Source of the DNA: an uncultured Ignavibacteriota bacterium
Lineage (GTDB): Bacteria > Bacteroidota > Ignavibacteria > Tepidaquicellales > Tepidaquicellaceae
Length of the DNA: 17,298 nucleotides
Direction: 5' to 3'
Assembly: GCA_937959065.1 (NCBI GenBank)
Contig: CALGOI010000221.1
Coordinates: 1-17,298, forward strand
The position numbers were made by a program, and so were the translations under genes. The notes beneath the pieces were generated by a model. The model made no database searches. It worked only from the letters and a program-made list of their open reading frames with translations, and had not been told where the DNA came from. This document shows positions 1 to 6,315 of the stretch, one piece after another (the stretch's first letter is position 1; every line of letters starts with the position of its first letter).

Positions 1-677
1 AAATTCTTTTCTATAATACTTTTTATTTCTTCTAATAACTTTGGATCTTTCCTGTAAGGAATCGGTTTATCGATTGTAACATTGATATGCCCGGATTTCA
101 TTTTGAATTTATCACGGGGAAGTATCTTATATGTGCCGTCTATTGCAACCGGTACGATTTCTACCTTAGCTTCATCAGCAAGTACGAACATCCCTCTTTT
201 AAAATCACCTAAACTCCCTTCTAAACTTATTGTTCCTTCCGGGAAAATAATCACCGAAATACCGTTCTTAATCTTTGTCGCGGCTTTTTTCAGAGAAGTA
301 ATTGCTGTTCTTACATTCTCCCTGTCGATTGGAATATAACCCGACAGATACATACCCCAACCGAATATAGGTATCTTAGACAGCTGCTTCTTATAAATGA
401 ACCTTATCGTATTTGGAATAGCTTTCATCAGAACCGGAATATCCACGTAGCTCTGGTGATTTGTTACGAAAATATATGATTTCTTTTTATCGAGTAATTC
501 ACGCCCCTTTACCGTCATTTTGACGCCAAGTATGAAGAGTATTACATAGGAAAATAGTTTGGGGAGGGGGCGGTGAAGCATCCCGCCGCTTGTGTCGAAC
601 GGGCTGAATAAGATTGCCAAAATTGCTATAAATGTAGCATGAATGGCAATTAATATCGCCCTGATATAGGTTAGCAC
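1..677 (-). CDS. plsC: 1-acyl-sn-glycerol-3-phosphate acyltransferase (PlsC family), C-terminus cut by window edge
   Basis: Translating the minus strand gives about 225 residues with the glycerolipid acyltransferase motifs in order: NHQSYVD near residues 73-79 (the HX4D catalytic motif, H74 and D79), IPIDRE near 115-120, and FPEGT near 145-149. The family transfers an acyl chain to lysophosphatidate at the inner membrane, making phosphatidate for phospholipid synthesis. Residues 5-24 and 42-52 are hydrophobic and could anchor the protein. The start is taken as GTG at 677, because an in-frame TAG lies two codons upstream and no ATG precedes residue 33. No Shine-Dalgarno is seen. The frame runs off the window at position 1, so the C-terminus is missing. 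It is divergent from the gene at 983. The family call is firm; substrate and exact start are inferred. Confidence 0.9.
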   Translation of the reverse strand, partial: MLTYIRAILIAIHATFIAILAILFSPFDTSGGMLHRPLPKLFSYVILFILGVKMTVKGRELLDKKKSYIFVTNHQSYVDIPVLMKAIPNTIRFIYKKQLSKIPIFGWGMYLSGYIPIDRENVRTAITSLKKAATKIKNGISVIIFPEGTISLEGSLGDFKRGMFVLADEAKVEIVPVAIDGTYKILPRDKFKMKSGHINVTIDKPIPYRKDPKLLEEIKSIIEKN

Positions 678-799
678 TGACTAATATAAGGGATGAGAAA
701 GAAATTTTAAAGAGAGAAGATAATACAAATTGGAGCTATTTCATCTTACTTAATAACTTTAGTTAAACGATAGCATATGGTAATTGATCCTGGCTAAAG

Positions 800-822
800 G
801 TTTTATGATTAAGCCATAAAAC
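800..822. repeat. Inverted repeat, 8-bp arms
   Basis: GTTTTATG at 800-807 is perfectly inverted as CATAAAAC at 815-822 around a 7-nt loop. It lies 161 bp before the ATG at 983 and is not followed by a T tract. It could be an operator or a transcribed hairpin; a role is not shown. Confidence 0.45.
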
Positions 823-834
823 TACCAACAAAAC

Positions 835-852
835 TAATAAATTAATTTATTA
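835..852. repeat. Perfect 18-bp AT palindrome
   Basis: TAATAAATT is followed directly by its exact inverse AATTTATTA, with no spacer. All bases are A or T, so chance symmetry is more likely than for a mixed sequence. The position upstream of the rightward gene at 983 would suit a regulator site. Confidence 0.4.
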
Positions 853-982
853 ACTATCTTAAATATATAGGGGATAGTAATTATCGAGTATTGTAAATGA
901 GCATACCACTAAAAATACTAATTAAATGACTTGATAATTAAACTATTTATTCCCATTTTATTTCTTAAAAAAGAGTTGAATT

Positions 983-1687
983 ATGTCCAGAATGAAAGAC
1001 TTTCCCAGAGCTTCATTTAAAAAGGCTATGAAGCTTGCTGAAACAGCTTATTCGCTTGGTGGCGAGGCTAGTGTTGAAACTTGTGCCGATCAAATGAATA
1101 TGAAAGTTAGTGGTGCTTTTACTTCAATAATCTCGACGGCGGTCAAGCACGGTCTTATTGTGAACAAGAAAGGAAATCTGGAAAGTACAGCACTTACGAA
1201 GTTGATTGTAAATGCATATGATGAAAATGAGAAGACTACATATATGAGAGAAGCTTTTTTTAATATGCCTCTATATAGTCAGATTTATGAAAAATTCAAA
1301 TCAACTAAATTACCACACGAAAAGTTTGATAAAATTTTAATAAGGGAATTTGATGTTGATGAAAAACAGGCCTCCAGAATATCAGGTTGGTTTATAGAAG
1401 CGGCTAAATCTGTAAACATACTCAACTCGGATTTTTCTTTTTATAGTGAAGGTGAGTCAGCGAATGATACATCTGATGAGACGGAAATAAAATCACCTGA
1501 AGTTAAAGATTCCTATGTAAAGGATATTGCTAGTGAGGTATACTCGGTAACAATTAAAGCACCTTTTTTGGATGTTTCAATTAATATCAAAGAAGAAGCT
1601 CATTTCGATGCTGTTGATAAATTACTGAAGGTGGTTAAAGACTCTTTTGTAAACCTAAACAAGTTAAACGGAACGGAAGATGATTAG
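983..1687 (+). CDS. Hypothetical protein with winged-helix-like N-terminus (234 aa)
   Basis: I do not recognise a named family with certainty. Residues about 10-80 look like a winged helix: a helix (SFKKAMKLAETAYSLGG), then ASVETCADQMNM and AFTSIISTAVKHGLIV as a possible helix-turn-helix, then a wing and LTKLIVNAY. Residues 85-147 form a second helical module (REAFFNMPLYSQIYEKF ... LIREFDVDEKQASRISGWFIEAAKSV). From memory, this layout recurs in widespread uncharacterised proteins that resemble DUF5343. Residues 148-185 are an acidic, Ser-rich linker, and 187-224 read as a beta strand plus an amphipathic helix. There is no signal peptide or membrane segment, so it is probably cytoplasmic. ATG at 983 has a weak AAAGAG upstream. 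The gene stands alone, followed by a weak hairpin. DNA binding is inference. Confidence 0.75.
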   Translation: MSRMKDFPRASFKKAMKLAETAYSLGGEASVETCADQMNMKVSGAFTSIISTAVKHGLIVNKKGNLESTALTKLIVNAYDENEKTTYMREAFFNMPLYSQIYEKFKSTKLPHEKFDKILIREFDVDEKQASRISGWFIEAAKSVNILNSDFSFYSEGESANDTSDETEIKSPEVKDSYVKDIASEVYSVTIKAPFLDVSINIKEEAHFDAVDKLLKVVKDSFVNLNKLNGTEDD

Positions 1688-1714
1688 TGTAAATTTAATT
1701 CATTATTAATATAA

Positions 1715-1750
1715 AAAAGCCCAGAAGAACCTTAATCCAACCAGGCTTTT
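1715..1750 (+). terminator. Possible weak terminator hairpin
   Basis: AAAAGCC at 1715-1721 pairs with GGCTTTT at 1744-1750 across a 22-nt loop, 27 nt after the stop codon of the gene at 983. The T run is only four bases and sits inside the stem arm, so the signal is weak, but its location and A-GC-T form fit an intrinsic terminator. Confidence 0.4.
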
Positions 1751-1876
1751 AAAACATATATATATCTCTTAACTAAGGTAATATATGAAAATTTGCTTTG
1801 AAAGTCAAGCTATTTAGCTAGGTAAACAATGAAATTATAGTGACTTAACTAATGTTGGGTAGGTTTTGTCTGGGCG

Positions 1877-1882
1877 AAAGGA
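1877..1882 (+). promoter_or_regulatory. Ribosome binding site that decides the start at 1890
   Basis: AAAGGA lies 7 nt before ATG 1890 and is the clearest Shine-Dalgarno seen in the window. It falls inside the reading frame if the upstream TTG at 1866 is used, so it favours the shorter 123-residue product. Confidence 0.55.
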
Positions 1883-1889
1883 AATAGCA

Positions 1890-2261
1890 ATGAAAATCTT
1901 CATTGTTGAAAATACTGTTTACCTTATAATAAACAGTGAACTCAGAAGGATTGGAGTTATATATCCAAAAACTCATATCTTTCATACATTTAGAAGTACA
2001 TCAAAAGGGCATATTTTCAATAACCGCTTGGGCTTTAACCAACTTTTGGTGACTGATCTTTTGCCTGAAAGTGCTATTATGCTTGTATGTTTGGATGGTA
2101 TTAATATTTGGTCAAGTAGACTGGCAATTTTAAGATATTCATTATTGGAAAAGTATAATCCATATGAATATCAATTATTTATGCCCATAAGTAGGTTTCA
2201 TAGTAGTTATGAAAGTGCAGTAAGTGAGTCTTTAGAAATAGCTTCATCTTATAAAAACTGA
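1890..2261 (+). CDS. Hypothetical protein, 123 aa, no recognised family
   Basis: The product starts MKIFIVENTVYLIIN and ends SLEIASSYKN. It has no signal peptide and no clear transmembrane helix. The alternating hydrophobic pattern at residues 1-45 and 55-70 suggests a mainly beta fold, and aromatic residues are common near residues 88-105 (LLEKYNPYEYQLF). I recognise no motif. The frame stays open back to a TTG at 1866, but ATG 1890 is preferred because AAAGGA stands 7 nt before it. It is a single gene between a weak hairpin and a strong terminator. Having a Shine-Dalgarno where its neighbours have none may point to an accessory origin. No function is offered. Confidence 0.6.
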   Translation: MKIFIVENTVYLIINSELRRIGVIYPKTHIFHTFRSTSKGHIFNNRLGFNQLLVTDLLPESAIMLVCLDGINIWSSRLAILRYSLLEKYNPYEYQLFMPISRFHSSYESAVSESLEIASSYKN

Positions 2262-2276
2262 CTTAATAACGTTAAT

Positions 2277-2319
2277 GAGAGCCTTTGATATATTGAATCA
2301 AGAGGCTCTTATTTTTTTT
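2277..2319 (+). terminator. Intrinsic terminator of the gene at 1890
   Basis: AGAGCCT at 2278-2284 pairs with AGGCTCT at 2303-2309, with an added G-U pair outside (2277/2310). An inner TTGAT/ATCAA extends the stem past a bulged G. Eight T residues follow at 2312-2319. On the minus strand the same DNA encodes the last codons and the stop (2298-2300) of the BtuF-type gene and lacks a good T run, so the terminator serves the rightward gene. Confidence 0.8.
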
Positions 2320-3125
2320 GCAATTTCTACCACCCCCTCAGTCAAAGCCGCCGGTCCGGGTTGAAGTATAACCGATGATTTGATCTCATATATCCGGTCA
2401 TTTTTTACTGCGTTTATCTTATCCCATCCCGGACGCGATTTGATCTTATCGATCTTTACTCCCTTACCGCACCAGGAAGCCAGTATTATATCCTGATTTC
2501 TCCGTATTACTTCCTCCGGATCGATTATCCTGTCCTTTCCCAACCCCTTCTCCCTTAGCTCGGGAAATACCGGCTCTCCGCCGCATATCTCGATTATCTC
2601 TTCTACCCACCTTATCCCGCTTATCAACGGGTCATACCATTCCTCGAAATAAACCTTCGGCTTACTACTTGATTTAACGGATTCCTTCTGCACTTTCTTT
2701 AAATTCGCGATGATATCATCCGTCAAAATTCTTGCTTTATCCTCTTCTCCTATTATCATCCCGATCATCATCATCATATCCAGTATGTCATTCACGCTCC
2801 GCTGGTTAAAACAAAATACATTATATCCCCTCGATATAAGCTCCTTGACTATTTCTGCCTGGAGATCCGAAAAGGCAAATATGAGATCCGGCTTTAAAGA
2901 TTCTATTTTATCGTAGTCTGCCTCGAGGTAGGTACATACCTTAGGTTTACTCTTTTTGGCTTCAGGAGGACGTACCGTAAATCCCGAAATGCCTACGATA
3001 AGTTCATCTCTGCCGAGGAGATATATGGTCTCGGTAAATTCTTCAGCTAAACAGATTATTCTTTTGGGAGTGGAGTAATTTATATGCAAAATTAAAGTGC
3101 TATACTTACAAAATTTATTTAACAA
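2298..3125 (-). CDS. BtuF-type cobalamin/corrinoid-binding protein without signal peptide
   Basis: The product (275 aa at most) has the BtuF/periplasmic-binding-protein class III fold pattern: TPKRIICLAEEFTETIYLLG near 19-38, VGISGFTVRPPEA at 44-56, LKPDLIFAFSDLQAEI at 78-92, NQRSVNDILDM at 107-117, YFEEWYDPLISGIRW at 159-173 and SWCGKG ... RPGW at 217-234. Homologues of this subgroup are annotated as cobalamin-binding or ABC-transporter substrate-binding proteins. It lacks a signal peptide or lipobox, so a periplasmic role is doubtful, and a cytoplasmic corrinoid- or cofactor-binding role is possible. No permease or ATPase adjoins it. The start is unsettled: the open frame holds no ATG or GTG before the conserved part, only TTG at 3125 and at 3089. 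A perfect 14-bp palindrome lies just upstream. Family call firm, ligand inferred. Confidence 0.85.
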   Translation of the reverse strand: MLNKFCKYSTLILHINYSTPKRIICLAEEFTETIYLLGRDELIVGISGFTVRPPEAKKSKPKVCTYLEADYDKIESLKPDLIFAFSDLQAEIVKELISRGYNVFCFNQRSVNDILDMMMMIGMIIGEEDKARILTDDIIANLKKVQKESVKSSSKPKVYFEEWYDPLISGIRWVEEIIEICGGEPVFPELREKGLGKDRIIDPEEVIRRNQDIILASWCGKGVKIDKIKSRPGWDKINAVKNDRIYEIKSSVILQPGPAALTEGVVEIAKKIRAS

Positions 3126-3132
3126 TCGGGGA

Positions 3133-3146
3133 TATATACGTATATA
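3133..3146. promoter_or_regulatory. Perfect 14-bp palindrome before the BtuF-type gene
   Basis: TATATACGTATATA is fully symmetric and ends 7 bp upstream of the TTG at 3125. It could be a regulator site, or part of the 5' leader if translation starts further in at 3089. AT content is high, so chance is possible. Confidence 0.3.
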
Positions 3147-3276
3147 ACCTTCTTAGTATGGACTCTTACAGATTCACCCTTTATATTTGTATGAATTAAA
3201 AAACCCATACTGCCATGAACAAATCTAAAAAGATCATTTAATAAAATTTGTGTAATTAGTGTAATTCATAGCTAAG

Positions 3277-3297
3277 AAAAAAAAAAAATAAAAAAAA
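3277..3297. repeat. Poly-A tract (A12, T, A8)
   Basis: A run of 12 A (3277-3288), one T, then 8 A (3290-3297) lies in the non-coding spacer. Such a tract is rigid or bent and prone to length change. It sits about 150 bp upstream of the BtuF-type gene, where it could act as an upstream element, but nothing shows this. Confidence 0.6.
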
Positions 3298-3421
3298 TTT
3301 ATCACCCCATTAACCTATGAAAAAACATCACTGGATTTCAGAGCTAATGAAAAATTTTTATAAACTCATAATTTTACAAATATGAAAATTTCTGACAACA
3401 GCGGCTCTAACTCTAAAATCT

Positions 3422-3449
3422 TTTAACTTTTAGCTTTCAACTTTTAACT
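3422..3449. repeat. Four-copy heptanucleotide tandem repeat
   Basis: Reading the plus strand in steps of seven gives TTTAACT (3422), TTTAGCT (3429), TTCAACT (3436) and TTTAACT (3443): four units of one consensus with single changes in the middle two. It lies 18 bp past the stop of the permease fusion gene, in non-coding DNA, and could form a small variable-number repeat. Confidence 0.7.
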
Positions 3450-3467
3450 AACCTAGTTCTTTGATAT

Positions 3468-4748
3468 TCACTCTTTACTCTTATCCAGCTTTGGGATAGG
3501 GGAGCCGTGCGGATCTGTTTCCGGATGACCGAGTTCAGCATCGATTTCCTCAGCCAGTTCGTCCGATAAAATGTGCTCGAATTTCTCCGCGTCTTCGTGA
3601 ATATCTTTTATATCTATGATATTTTTCTCGGTTATGTATGTTTCCCATAATCTGTGTGATCGGATCAGTCTGACCGCCAGGTTCCTGCCCGTTTCGGTTA
3701 GTGATATATACCCATCATCCCGCCTCAATAATCCCTGGCGAATCAACTCATGGGATATGGATTCCATCTTAGCCGGTGTTATTCCAAGCTCATCCGATAT
3801 CATCGAAGTGAGTTTTTTTCTCTCGTGGATACCCTGCGTTTTATAAATGGCCTTTATTATATCCTCCGCTAGATGGAAACGGGTTTTCCTCCTTCTTCGT
3901 ATAGCCCTGGTTAATATTCCTTCTTTCGGCGAGAATATAAATGCCAGAGCAAAGAAAGCCGCACTAACCAGCACCATTGATGCCCCGGACGAGAAGTTAA
4001 AGTAATACGATAAGAACAGTCCCGTTACCCCGGCAAGAGTACCAAGACCCGCGGATAGAAATAATAGAGGTTTCATTCTCTCCGTTAGCAGGTACGCCGT
4101 TGCAGGCGGAGTAATTAGCATAGCTACAAGTAGAACAATTCCCACCGACTGCAGCGATGTTACGATAGTCATAGACAGCAGCGACATTAAGAAATAGTGC
4201 ACGGCTGCCGTCGATATTCCTATCGACATAGCCAATGTCGGATCGAATGAAGTAATAAGCAGCTGTTTATAAAACAGAATTACGGAAATTATTATCGCAA
4301 ACATGATGATCGAAGACAAAATAATATCGTCATCCGATACACCCAGCACGTCACCAAATAAATACGATGACAGGTCTATATGGACCTGCTTTAGCTGAGA
4401 CACAAGCAATATACCCAGCGCAAATGCACCGGTGAAAATAACTCCGATCGATGTATCTTCCTTTATCTTGGAGTTGCGGTTTACAAAGCTGATAAGCAGT
4501 ACGGTGACAAAACCCGATATTACAGCGCCGATAAATATGGCTAGCTGGCCTTTACCGGCTATCATAAAGCCGATAACTACCCCGGGTAATACAGCGTGAG
4601 CGAGAGCATCGCCCAGAAGGGACATCCTTCGCAGCATAATAAATGAGCCGATCAACCCGCAGCTTATACCTGTGATTATTGAAGCTATCAGCGCACGGTG
4701 AATGAATTCATATTGGAACGGCTCAATTAATAAATCGAATAAGTTCAT
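3468..4748 (-). CDS. Metal ABC transporter permease (ABC-3 family) fused to a C-terminal DtxR/MntR-like module
   Basis: Residues 1-275 are an ABC-3 permease of the Mn/Zn/Fe type (TroCD/MntB/ZnuB): many hydrophobic helices, with GLIGSFIMLRR and LLGDALAHAVLPGV at 31-57 and SVGIVLLVAMLITPPATAYLL at 201-221. After a basic stretch (RRRRK, 284-288) comes a DtxR-like module at 290-426. It comprises a winged helix at about 307-355 and a dimerisation/metal domain with HRLWE (H365, E369), IHEDAEKFEH (H384, E388, E391, H392) and the usual tail DPHGSPIP. D296 matches the N-terminal ligand Asp8 of MntR. The E-x2-EH form is MntR-like, as in Mn sensors, rather than the DtxR Cys form. The 426 residues compare with about 280 for a plain permease. 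It ends the operon and starts 1 nt after the ATPase stop. The fused module should face the cytoplasm. Whether it binds DNA or gates transport is unknown. Confidence 0.93.
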   Translation of the reverse strand: MNLFDLLIEPFQYEFIHRALIASIITGISCGLIGSFIMLRRMSLLGDALAHAVLPGVVIGFMIAGKGQLAIFIGAVISGFVTVLLISFVNRNSKIKEDTSIGVIFTGAFALGILLVSQLKQVHIDLSSYLFGDVLGVSDDDIILSSIIMFAIIISVILFYKQLLITSFDPTLAMSIGISTAAVHYFLMSLLSMTIVTSLQSVGIVLLVAMLITPPATAYLLTERMKPLLFLSAGLGTLAGVTGLFLSYYFNFSSGASMVLVSAAFFALAFIFSPKEGILTRAIRRRRKTRFHLAEDIIKAIYKTQGIHERKKLTSMISDELGITPAKMESISHELIRQGLLRRDDGYISLTETGRNLAVRLIRSHRLWETYITEKNIIDIKDIHEDAEKFEHILSDELAEEIDAELGHPETDPHGSPIPKLDKSKE

Positions 4749-4749
4749 A

Positions 4750-5496
4750 TCAGTTCTGCAGCAGCTCCTCTGTTTTTTGCAATATTGTCAGCCTTCCGCC
4801 GTATGTTTTATGCAGCAGCTCAGGCGTAAATACTTCCTTCGTATTCCCGTAAGCCACAAGTGTCTGGTTTATCAATATCAATTGATCGAAGTAATCCAGT
4901 ACTTTACTCAGGTCATGATGCACAACCATAAGGGTTTTACCCTGCTCTTTCAGCTCTTTCATCAGTGCGAAAATAGCTTTCTCGGTTTTTGCGTCTACAC
5001 CTACGAAAGGTTCATCCAGAAGGAATAGATCGCTCTTCTGTGCCAGCGCTCTGGCAAGGAAAATTCTCTGCTGCTGACCGCCGGATAGGTTACGAATCTG
5101 CCTGCCGGCTAAGTCGGTTATCTCGACTTTTGACATCGCTTCCTGCACGATCTCCTTGTCTTTCTGACCCGGAAATCCAACCAGCGGTAAATGAGAATAT
5201 CTGCCCATCATCACCACTTCCTCCACAGTCACCGGGAAGTCCCAGTCGATGATCTCTTTCTGTTGGATATAAGATATTCTCTTTAATGCATCCGTTACCG
5301 GCAGTCCGAAAGCTTTTACGTCACCGGTATCCTTTGGAATCATCCCGAGGATCCCCTTCATAAGGGTTGACTTACCGGCGCCGTTTGGACCTACTATACC
5401 GATGATGTTACCGCTCTCTATCTCAAGGTTTATTCCCTTTATAGCGGTCTTCTTATGATAAGATATTGTAAGATTTTTTACTTCGAGTACTTTCAT
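4750..5496 (-). CDS. Metal ABC transporter ATP-binding protein (Mn/Zn/Fe type)
   Basis: The 248-residue product has every ABC motif: Walker A GPNGAGKST at 36-44, Q-loop QQKE at about 78-81, signature LSGGQQQR at 137-144, Walker B LFLLDEP at 157-163 with the catalytic Glu, and H-loop VVHHD near 191-195. 'DWDFPVTVEEVVMMGRY' is typical of the manganese/zinc/iron branch (MntA/ZnuC/TroB). It powers uptake through the permease encoded next. The frame is open to 5553, but that start would overlap 47 nt of the barrel gene and add a non-conserved tail. ATG at 5496, 10 nt after the barrel gene's TAA, gives MKVLEVKNLTISYH, the normal family start. No Shine-Dalgarno is seen. Confidence 0.95.
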   Translation of the reverse strand: MKVLEVKNLTISYHKKTAIKGINLEIESGNIIGIVGPNGAGKSTLMKGILGMIPKDTGDVKAFGLPVTDALKRISYIQQKEIIDWDFPVTVEEVVMMGRYSHLPLVGFPGQKDKEIVQEAMSKVEITDLAGRQIRNLSGGQQQRIFLARALAQKSDLFLLDEPFVGVDAKTEKAIFALMKELKEQGKTLMVVHHDLSKVLDYFDQLILINQTLVAYGNTKEVFTPELLHKTYGGRLTILQKTEELLQN

Positions 5497-5506
5497 AAAT
5501 TTATTG

Positions 5507-6310
5507 TTATCTTGGGAGCCTAACTGAAATACCGCCATTAATGAAGTAATCATGAGTCAGGTCTGTGAGTCCGACTCCTCCTGACACATCAATTTGTAAA
5601 TTTTTTTGTAATAAATATGTAAATCCGCCGTCAAAAAAATGAATATTATCAAATCTCTCCCTGAAAAAACCATAGAACTCGATAAATCCACTCAACTTAT
5701 CGGTTATACCCGTACCTAACGCAATTGTATATAATCCATTTGTTGATCGGTAAGCCATGTCAAACTCGGCACCTAAATTAACACCAAGGGAAAACCTATC
5801 TGATAATTCTTTGGCAACTGCGAGTCTAATTTCCGGAGTCGGGTATCCCCCTTTAAAATCACTGCTGGCAACTTCAGGTAAGTCAACGTGAAATAAAAAC
5901 GACATTGCCGGAAGATTTGAAGATTCATTTAAAATGAATATTTTTGTTCCCAAAACCAGTGGATTAAATCCTGAGAAATTTTGCTCATTCCATGGATTGT
6001 TTTGTTGACTCCTATATTTGTGGGTTATATTAGCGTATTCGGGTGCTATTCTAACCTCAAGATTCTTAAAAACCCCGATTCTAATTAAAGTTGAAAAATA
6101 TGTTTGGTCTTGCTCCCAATTCTGATTATCCTGATCTGTATATTTTTCAAATGAAACTCCACTCTCTACTTGTACATATCCCGGCGGAACCAGGTCAGGT
6201 GACTCAGTTTGGTCCGGTCTATCGGTTACTATATCTCCGGGGGACGACTGCGCGAAAACATTTGCAAAGCTCAAAACAGTAATTACAAAAATTAAAATTG
6301 TTGTTCTCAT
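5507..6310 (-). CDS. Outer-membrane barrel protein, transporter-like (resembles the PF13557 phenol-degradation family)
   Basis: The 267-residue product has a Sec signal peptide (residues 1-20, ending VFA before QSS). It is followed by DIVTDRPDQTESPDLVPPGYVQVESG, the start typical of small outer-membrane barrel proteins annotated as 'transporter' or 'MetA-pathway of phenol degradation'. The rest alternates polar and hydrophobic residues in short strands (for example LSGFIEFYGFF and LQIDVSGGVGL) and ends GGISVRLPR, as expected of a barrel of about 12 strands. It sits inside the metal operon, 5 nt after the metal-binding lipoprotein gene and 10 nt before the ATPase gene. This position suggests an outer-membrane entry pore for the same metal; that is inference. 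Asp and Glu residues near 26-38 could attract cations. Confidence 0.8.
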   Translation of the reverse strand: MRTTILIFVITVLSFANVFAQSSPGDIVTDRPDQTESPDLVPPGYVQVESGVSFEKYTDQDNQNWEQDQTYFSTLIRIGVFKNLEVRIAPEYANITHKYRSQQNNPWNEQNFSGFNPLVLGTKIFILNESSNLPAMSFLFHVDLPEVASSDFKGGYPTPEIRLAVAKELSDRFSLGVNLGAEFDMAYRSTNGLYTIALGTGITDKLSGFIEFYGFFRERFDNIHFFDGGFTYLLQKNLQIDVSGGVGLTDLTHDYFINGGISVRLPR

Positions 6311-6315
6311 TTCTT

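Larger units (their letters stand above)
678..982. other. AT-rich divergent intergenic region
   Basis: This 305-bp gap separates the leftward acyltransferase from the rightward gene at 983. I see no coding frame and no tRNA-like fold. It contains an 8-bp-arm inverted repeat at 800-822 (GTTTTATG, 7-nt loop, CATAAAAC) and a perfect 18-bp AT-only palindrome at 835-852. Neither is followed by a T run, so these look more like protein-binding sites or chance AT symmetry than terminators. No convincing promoter hexamers could be assigned. Confidence 0.5.
3126..3467. other. AT-rich spacer between the metal operon and the BtuF-type gene
   Basis: No gene is seen in these 342 bases. The spacer holds a perfect 14-bp palindrome (3133-3146), two copies of GTGTAATT 9 bp apart (3250-3257 and 3259-3266), an A12 run and an A8 run split by one T (3277-3297), and a four-copy 7-bp tandem repeat (3422-3449). 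No conserved B12-box sequence was found on either strand, so there is no evidence for a cobalamin riboswitch. No GC-rich hairpin with a T run was found after the metal operon. Confidence 0.6.

Noticed and set aside
82..339. Rightward open frame of 85 codons at the window start
   Set aside because: The opposite strand encodes the acyltransferase with its FPEGT and HX4D motifs; this frame is its shadow.
1715..1750. Hairpin after the gene at 983 as a transposon end
   Set aside because: There is no matching inverted copy elsewhere in the window and no transposase; a weak terminator is the simpler reading.
3126..3467. Possible cobalamin riboswitch before the BtuF-type gene
   Set aside because: No B12-box-like sequence or GC-rich multi-stem fold was found on either strand; the region is almost pure AT.
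4989..5252. Rightward open frame of 87 codons opposite the ABC ATPase gene
   Set aside because: It lies wholly antisense to a gene with all ABC motifs, and its product is of low complexity with no recognisable motif.
5497..5553. Longer ATPase start overlapping the barrel gene
   Set aside because: It would add 19 non-conserved residues. The ATG at 5496 gives the usual family N-terminus just after the upstream stop.
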